DNA of 48,740 bases from Clostridium peptidivorans (GTDB lineage: Bacteria > Bacillota > Clostridia > Clostridiales > Clostridiaceae): positions 1 through 48,740 of the forward strand of contig NZ_OAOD01000023.1 in NCBI RefSeq assembly GCF_900205925.1, in the 5' to 3' direction. The position numbers and the translations under genes are program-made. How positions within the stretch are numbered: position 1 is the first letter of the stretch; every line of letters starts with the position of its first letter. A model generated the notes under the pieces. It had not been told where the DNA came from and searched no databases. It saw only the letters and a list, made by a program, of their open reading frames with translations. Shown here in pieces: positions 44,608 through 48,740 of the stretch.

Positions 44608-45456
44608 ATGACTATGAAAGCAGAAACTCCAAAGAACTTAGAAGAATTTAAGTCTTTGCTTAAGAACATAGACAATAACACTTACTTTATATCTGGGGGC
44701 ACAGATTTTATTGTAAAGATGAGAGAAAAGGGATTATATAATATCAATATAATAGACCTTTCAGGAATAGAAAAACTTAAATATATAAAAGAAGAAGATA
44801 ACTTTTTAAAGATAGGTGCAAATACTACTTTTTCAGAAATAGAATATAACCCTACAGTAAATAAATATTTTAAATGCTTAAAAGAATCTGCAGAAAAAGT
44901 TGGTTCTACCCAAATAAGAAATACTGCAACCATAGCTGGAAACATAGCAAATGCATCTCCAGCAGCAGATTCCATTCCAGCACTTTTATCTTTAGATGCA
45001 GAGGTGAAAACCTTAAATAAATATGCACAAGAAAACATAAGAAAATTAGATGATGTGGTAGCAGGGCTTCATAAAAATAATTTAGAGCTTGGAGAAGTTA
45101 TCACTGAAATCTTAGTTCCTTTAAAATACAAAGAATATAACACCTCATTTGTGAAGGTTGGAAGTAGAAGCAGCGTAACTATTTCAAAATTAAGCATTTC
45201 TATAGCTTTAAAATATGAAGATAGAATGAAAGATGTAAAAGTAGCAATAGGATCACTAGGGCCTAAGGCTTTTAGGTCTAAAATAGCTGAGGAATTATTA
45301 GAAGGTAAAGTTTTTACACAGGAGCTTTTAGAAGAATTTAAAGATACACTCCAAAGACAAGTTGATTTATCAATACCTACAAGGGAATCTAGACCTTATA
45401 AAAGAGAAGCAATAAGAGGAATTGGCGGGGATGTACTTAAAAATATTTTTAGATAA
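44608..45456 (+). CDS. molybdenum hydroxylase, FAD subunit
   Basis: A 282-residue FAD-binding subunit of the xanthine dehydrogenase/CO dehydrogenase family. Seen: GGTDFIVKM (about 32-40), KIGANTTFSEIE, and the FAD loop RNTATIAGNIANASPAAD; C-terminal domain with REAIRGIGGD. It passes electrons to NAD+ or another acceptor. ATG 44608 follows GGGAGG; the ATG at 44593 overlaps that SD. Confidence 0.93.
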   Translation: MTMKAETPKNLEEFKSLLKNIDNNTYFISGGTDFIVKMREKGLYNINIIDLSGIEKLKYIKEEDNFLKIGANTTFSEIEYNPTVNKYFKCLKESAEKVGSTQIRNTATIAGNIANASPAADSIPALLSLDAEVKTLNKYAQENIRKLDDVVAGLHKNNLELGEVITEILVPLKYKEYNTSFVKVGSRSSVTISKLSISIALKYEDRMKDVKVAIGSLGPKAFRSKIAEELLEGKVFTQELLEEFKDTLQRQVDLSIPTRESRPYKREAIRGIGGDVLKNIFR

Positions 45457-45471
45457 TGGGATGGTGATAAT

Positions 45472-47733
45472 ATGGCGGAGGAATTTAGATATATAGGAAA
45501 TTATGTTCCAGTACATGATGTAAATGAAAAGGTAACAGGAAAGCTAAAGTATGTAAGTGATATGAAATTTGAAGGAATGCTTCATGGAAAGCTTTTATTA
45601 AGTGATGTAGCTCATGGAATCATAAAGGATATAGATACAAAAGAAGCTGAAAAACTTCCAGGAGTTGTAAAGATATATACCTATAAAAACACACCTAAAA
45701 ATTATTATAATTCACATAGATGGTATGAAGCATTAGAAACTATAAAAGATGAGCTGATGTTTGATAGTGAAGTAAGATTTGTAGGAGATAGAGTAGCGCT
45801 CGTAGTTGCTAAAGATAATTTAACTGCAGAAAAAGCAGCTAAACTCATAAAAGTTGAATATGAGAAGCTTCCTGTAGTTGTAGACCCTAGAGAAGCTCTT
45901 AATAAAAGTTCTTTTAAAATTCATGAAGAAAATGATAATCATGTAATGGACAAGAGAATTGAATATGGAGATAGTAGAAGAGCTTTTGAGAAAGCAGATT
46001 TAATAGTTGAGGATACTATAACTACTCCTAAAATACATCATGCAGCTATGGAAACCCATTTAGCAATAGCTAAAATAGATGAATTTAATAATATAATAGT
46101 TTATTCTCCATGTCAGGAGGTTTTTCAAAGTCAGCTTGTAGTGTCTGATGCACTTAATATACCTAAAAGAAAAATAAGGATAATAAAATCACCTATGGGA
46201 GGTTCCTTTGGGGGAAAAACTCATCCTATAGTAGAACCAATATGTGCCTATGTGGCATTAGATTTAAAAAGACCTATAAAAATTCAATTGGATAGAAGTC
46301 AAACCATAGTAGGCAGTAGAACAAGACATAATATAATAGGGAATGTAAAAACTGCTGTAACAAAGGATGGAAGTATATTAGGAAGAGAAGTTGACCTTAT
46401 AGTAGATACTGGAGCATATTTTACTAATGGTGATGCAATTTGTATGTCCATCGGTAAAAAATTATCTAGACTTTATAGAATAGAAAATCAAAAATACACA
46501 GCTCATGTGGTTTATACAAATACTCCTATAGGAGGAGCCTGCAGGGGATATGGGGCACCTCAAGTTCATGCCATAACTGAAATAAATATGGATAACGTGG
46601 CAAGGAAATTAAATATGGATCCTGCAGAGTTTAGACTTAAAAATTTAGTGCATCCTTATGATAAGGATTTAGCTAAAGGAGTAGACCTAGGCAATGCTAG
46701 AGTAGTCGATTGCGTAGTTAGAGGGATGGAAAGGTTTAATTGGAAGGAGAGATGGAATGACACAAGCTTTGATGGAAGATATGCCACAGGAGTTGGAATG
46801 GCCTGTGTAACTCATGGAAATGGTTATTATGGAGCACATCCAGACTTTACTACAGCTACAATACAAATGGATACTGATGGAAGCGTACTTTTAAAGGAAA
46901 CAGTACATGATTTGGGATGTGGAACTGTAACGGTTATGAGGCAAATAGTAGCAGAAGCTTTAGATATGGATATTGAAAAAGTAAGAGCACTAGAGGGGGA
47001 TACTTTTGTAACTCCTTATGATTCAGCAGGAACTCAAGCAAGTAGGGTTACCTATGTAAATGGAGGAGCAGCTAAAAAGGTTTCAGAATTACTTAAGGAA
47101 AGAATAAAAAATTATGCTGCTAAAATACTTGAATGCAGTGAAGAAGATATAGTTATAAAAAATGAAAAGGCATGGAATAAAAACGATGAAGATAAGGTTT
47201 TAAGTTATGGAGAAATAGTGGTTTTAGCTGAGAAAAAGTTTAGCGATGATATGTCTGTAACTTATACCTATCACTCACCAGCAAATCCTGGAGTATATGC
47301 AGTGGTATTTGCAGAAGTCACAGTGGATACTTTAACGGGAATGACTAAGGTTAATGAAATATTAGCTGTACATGATATAGGAAGAGCTATAAACAAAACT
47401 TTTGTAGAAGGACAAATACAGGGAGCGGCACAAATGGGTATAGGTTATGCATTAACTGAGGAAATGGAAATAGATAAAAATGGAAGAATTAAGAACAACA
47501 GTTTCAGCAAGTACCACGTAGTAAATGCCCCTGATATGCCTAAAGTGAATATTGATTTAATTGAATATCCAGATGAATATGGTCCTTATGGTGCAAAGAG
47601 TGTTGGGGAAATTGCAACAAATGGGATGGGACCGGCTATTATAAATGCTATAAATAATACTCTTAAGGTTAACATAACTGAGCTTCCAGCAACTCCAGAG
47701 AGAATAATATCCGCTTTGAAAAATAGAAAATAA
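45472..47733 (+). CDS. molybdenum hydroxylase, Mo-pterin subunit, substrate uncertain
   Basis: A 753-residue large subunit (usual length about 750-790). Seen: N-terminal aldehyde oxidase/xanthine dehydrogenase domain (TGKLKYVSDMKFEGMLHGKL), MPT motifs MGGSFGGK and GGACRGYGAPQ, and the catalytic Glu713 in GAKSVGE. Arg358 (CRGYG) matches the substrate Arg of xanthine dehydrogenase (bovine Arg880), but the purine-binding Glu (bovine Glu802, in DRNED) is Gln277 here (DRSQT). Substrate may therefore not be xanthine. It lies after the ergothionase-like gene, so thiourocanate or a derived imidazolone is possible, but xanthine, hypoxanthine or nicotinate-type substrates cannot be excluded. Confidence 0.9.
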   Translation: MAEEFRYIGNYVPVHDVNEKVTGKLKYVSDMKFEGMLHGKLLLSDVAHGIIKDIDTKEAEKLPGVVKIYTYKNTPKNYYNSHRWYEALETIKDELMFDSEVRFVGDRVALVVAKDNLTAEKAAKLIKVEYEKLPVVVDPREALNKSSFKIHEENDNHVMDKRIEYGDSRRAFEKADLIVEDTITTPKIHHAAMETHLAIAKIDEFNNIIVYSPCQEVFQSQLVVSDALNIPKRKIRIIKSPMGGSFGGKTHPIVEPICAYVALDLKRPIKIQLDRSQTIVGSRTRHNIIGNVKTAVTKDGSILGREVDLIVDTGAYFTNGDAICMSIGKKLSRLYRIENQKYTAHVVYTNTPIGGACRGYGAPQVHAITEINMDNVARKLNMDPAEFRLKNLVHPYDKDLAKGVDLGNARVVDCVVRGMERFNWKERWNDTSFDGRYATGVGMACVTHGNGYYGAHPDFTTATIQMDTDGSVLLKETVHDLGCGTVTVMRQIVAEALDMDIEKVRALEGDTFVTPYDSAGTQASRVTYVNGGAAKKVSELLKERIKNYAAKILECSEEDIVIKNEKAWNKNDEDKVLSYGEIVVLAEKKFSDDMSVTYTYHSPANPGVYAVVFAEVTVDTLTGMTKVNEILAVHDIGRAINKTFVEGQIQGAAQMGIGYALTEEMEIDKNGRIKNNSFSKYHVVNAPDMPKVNIDLIEYPDEYGPYGAKSVGEIATNGMGPAIINAINNTLKVNITELPATPERIISALKNRK

Positions 47734-47789
47734 AGGATATAATTATAATATAAGTAATATTATGATTAAAAACTGGGGGTTAATTAAAG

Positions 47790-48584
47790 ATGGAAGCAAG
47801 GATAATGGAAGAAGTACTAAAGAAAGTTAATGAAAATAAAAAATGTGCTTTAGCAATGGTAACGGAAGTACAAGGATCCTCTCCAGGAAAAATAAACGCA
47901 ATGATGGCTGTTTTTGAAGATGGTACAACCTGTGGAACTGTAGGCGGCGGAAAGCTTGAATATACAACAATTAAGGATTCTTTAGAATGTATAGAAAAAG
48001 GAATAAGTAAGGAATTTATCTATTCATTGCAGACCGGTGAAGGAGGTCTACAAATGGACTGCGGGGGACAGACTAAAGTATTTATAAAATCCTTTTTACC
48101 TACACCTAAACTTTTAATAGTTGGGGGTGGACATATAGGAATAGAGCTTGCAAAAATTAGTAAGTTTTTAAATTACTATACAGTAGTATTTGATGATAGA
48201 GAAGAATATGCAAATAAAGAAAGATTTAAAGATGTAGAAGAAACCATTGTAGGAGATTTTAAAGAAAACTTAAGTAAATACCCTATTGATGAAAACACCT
48301 ATATAATAATAGTAACTAGAGGGCATTTATGTGATGAAATAGCTTTAGAAAGTGTAATTAATTCAAAAGCTAAATATATAGGTATGATAGGAAGTAAGGG
48401 CAAAGTTATAAATATGATTAATAGACTTCAAGAAAAGGGAGTAGATAAAGAAGCTTTAAATAAGGTATATGCTCCTATAGGCTTAAAGCTTGGAGGTAAT
48501 GAGCCAAATGAAATTGCTATAAGCATATTTGCAGAAATTTTAATGATTAAAAACGGCGGGGCCTTGAAGCATATGAAACTTTAG
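47790..48584 (+). CDS. XdhC/CoxI-family Mo-cofactor insertion protein
   Basis: A 264-residue chaperone that inserts and sulfurates the molybdenum cofactor in hydroxylases. N-terminal XdhC domain (VTEVQGSSPGK, GTVGGGKLE, DCGGQTKV) followed by a C-terminal Rossmann domain (LIVGGGHIGIELAK, YIGMIGSKGKV, APIGLKLGGNEPNEIA). Its adjacency confirms that the three preceding genes encode a true Mo hydroxylase needing a sulfurated cofactor. SD TGGGGG region before ATG 47790. Confidence 0.94.
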   Translation: MEARIMEEVLKKVNENKKCALAMVTEVQGSSPGKINAMMAVFEDGTTCGTVGGGKLEYTTIKDSLECIEKGISKEFIYSLQTGEGGLQMDCGGQTKVFIKSFLPTPKLLIVGGGHIGIELAKISKFLNYYTVVFDDREEYANKERFKDVEETIVGDFKENLSKYPIDENTYIIIVTRGHLCDEIALESVINSKAKYIGMIGSKGKVINMINRLQEKGVDKEALNKVYAPIGLKLGGNEPNEIAISIFAEILMIKNGGALKHMKL

Positions 48585-48592
48585 AAATAATG

Positions 48593-48740
48593 CGACATTT
48601 TTAATGTTGAACCTCCCGCAGGGAATTTGCATTTAAGAAAGCGTTCGTTTCGCAAAAAAGGTCTAATATTTCTGAAATTAAAATATCTAAACCTTCTAAA
48701 CTCCCTTTGGTCAGACAGTAGAAGGTTCTTAACGACATTT
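48593..48740. repeat. intergenic element with internal repeats at the window end
   Basis: No gene seen. CGACATTT occurs at 48593-48600 and again at 48733-48740. AACCTTCTA (48690-48698) is repeated in inverse as TAGAAGGTT (48719-48727). A GC-rich core (CCTCCCGCAGGG, AAAGCGTTCG) recalls the words TCCCGC and AAAGCG of 2634-2747. It may be a repetitive element cut by the window edge. Confidence 0.4.

Noticed and set aside
44154..44681. Minus-strand frame of 175 codons
   Set aside because: Antisense to the 2Fe-2S subunit, whose eight cluster cysteines prove the plus frame.

Overview
The window is a chromosomal segment of a low-GC, spore-forming Firmicute, almost certainly a Clostridium in the strict sense. 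This rests on the strong AT bias, purine-rich Shine-Dalgarno sites, occasional TTG/GTG starts, the tig-clpP-clpX-lonB-lonA-engB block with the sporulation-type lonB, Cys-rich spore-surface genes, and a guanine-riboswitch xpt. The species cannot be fixed from the sequence alone. No rRNA, CRISPR array, phage or insertion sequence was recognised.

Layout. 1-300: the end of a tRNA cluster (Gly-GCC partial, Gly-TCC, Arg-TCG). 443-2256: a small unknown gene and a Na+-coupled glutamate/aspartate symporter. 2400-8135: guanine riboswitch, xpt, and a BMP-family purine-nucleoside ABC importer; a GC-rich structured element sits between riboswitch and xpt. 8145-17941: the complete de novo UMP pathway (pyrB-C-F-K-D-E, carA-B) behind a PyrR-type attenuator, without pyrR or pyrI. 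18046-19667: a membrane-anchored unknown protein and a TIM-barrel isomerase-like protein. 19840-28058: protein quality control (trigger factor, ClpP, ClpX, LonB, LonA) and the GTPase EngB. 28228-30735: a CPBP membrane protease and three low-complexity spore-surface-like genes preceded by a SigK-like promoter. 30779-33753: bactofilin, a WYL-domain regulator, a candidate C-rich small RNA and an orphan solute-binding lipoprotein. 33756-36915: a Fur-family regulator with a zinc/manganese ABC importer, whose divergent control region carries two matching Fur-type palindromes. 37053-48584: an HNH protein, then a possible catabolic island.

The island is the most interesting part. A 966-residue SARP-type ATPase regulator (37625-40525) is followed by a BCCT-family transporter, a histidine ammonia-lyase homologue, a three-subunit molybdenum hydroxylase and XdhC. 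The lyase homologue lacks the Ala-Ser-Gly triad that makes the MIO cofactor: it reads Glu-Ala-Asp at that site. Ergothionase, which eliminates trimethylamine from ergothioneine, is the known HAL relative that works without MIO. A BCCT carrier, the family that moves quaternary-ammonium compounds, next to it fits uptake of ergothioneine, a histidine betaine. The Mo hydroxylase has Gln where xanthine dehydrogenases have a purine-binding Glu, so it may act on another heterocycle, possibly thiourocanate or a product of it. Just upstream of the BCCT gene lie four TGAC/TGAT words spaced exactly 11 bp apart over the -35 region, the geometry of SARP operators. I therefore propose a SARP-controlled ergothioneine-utilisation island. 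The pathway is inference; the missing triad and the phased repeats are read directly from the sequence.
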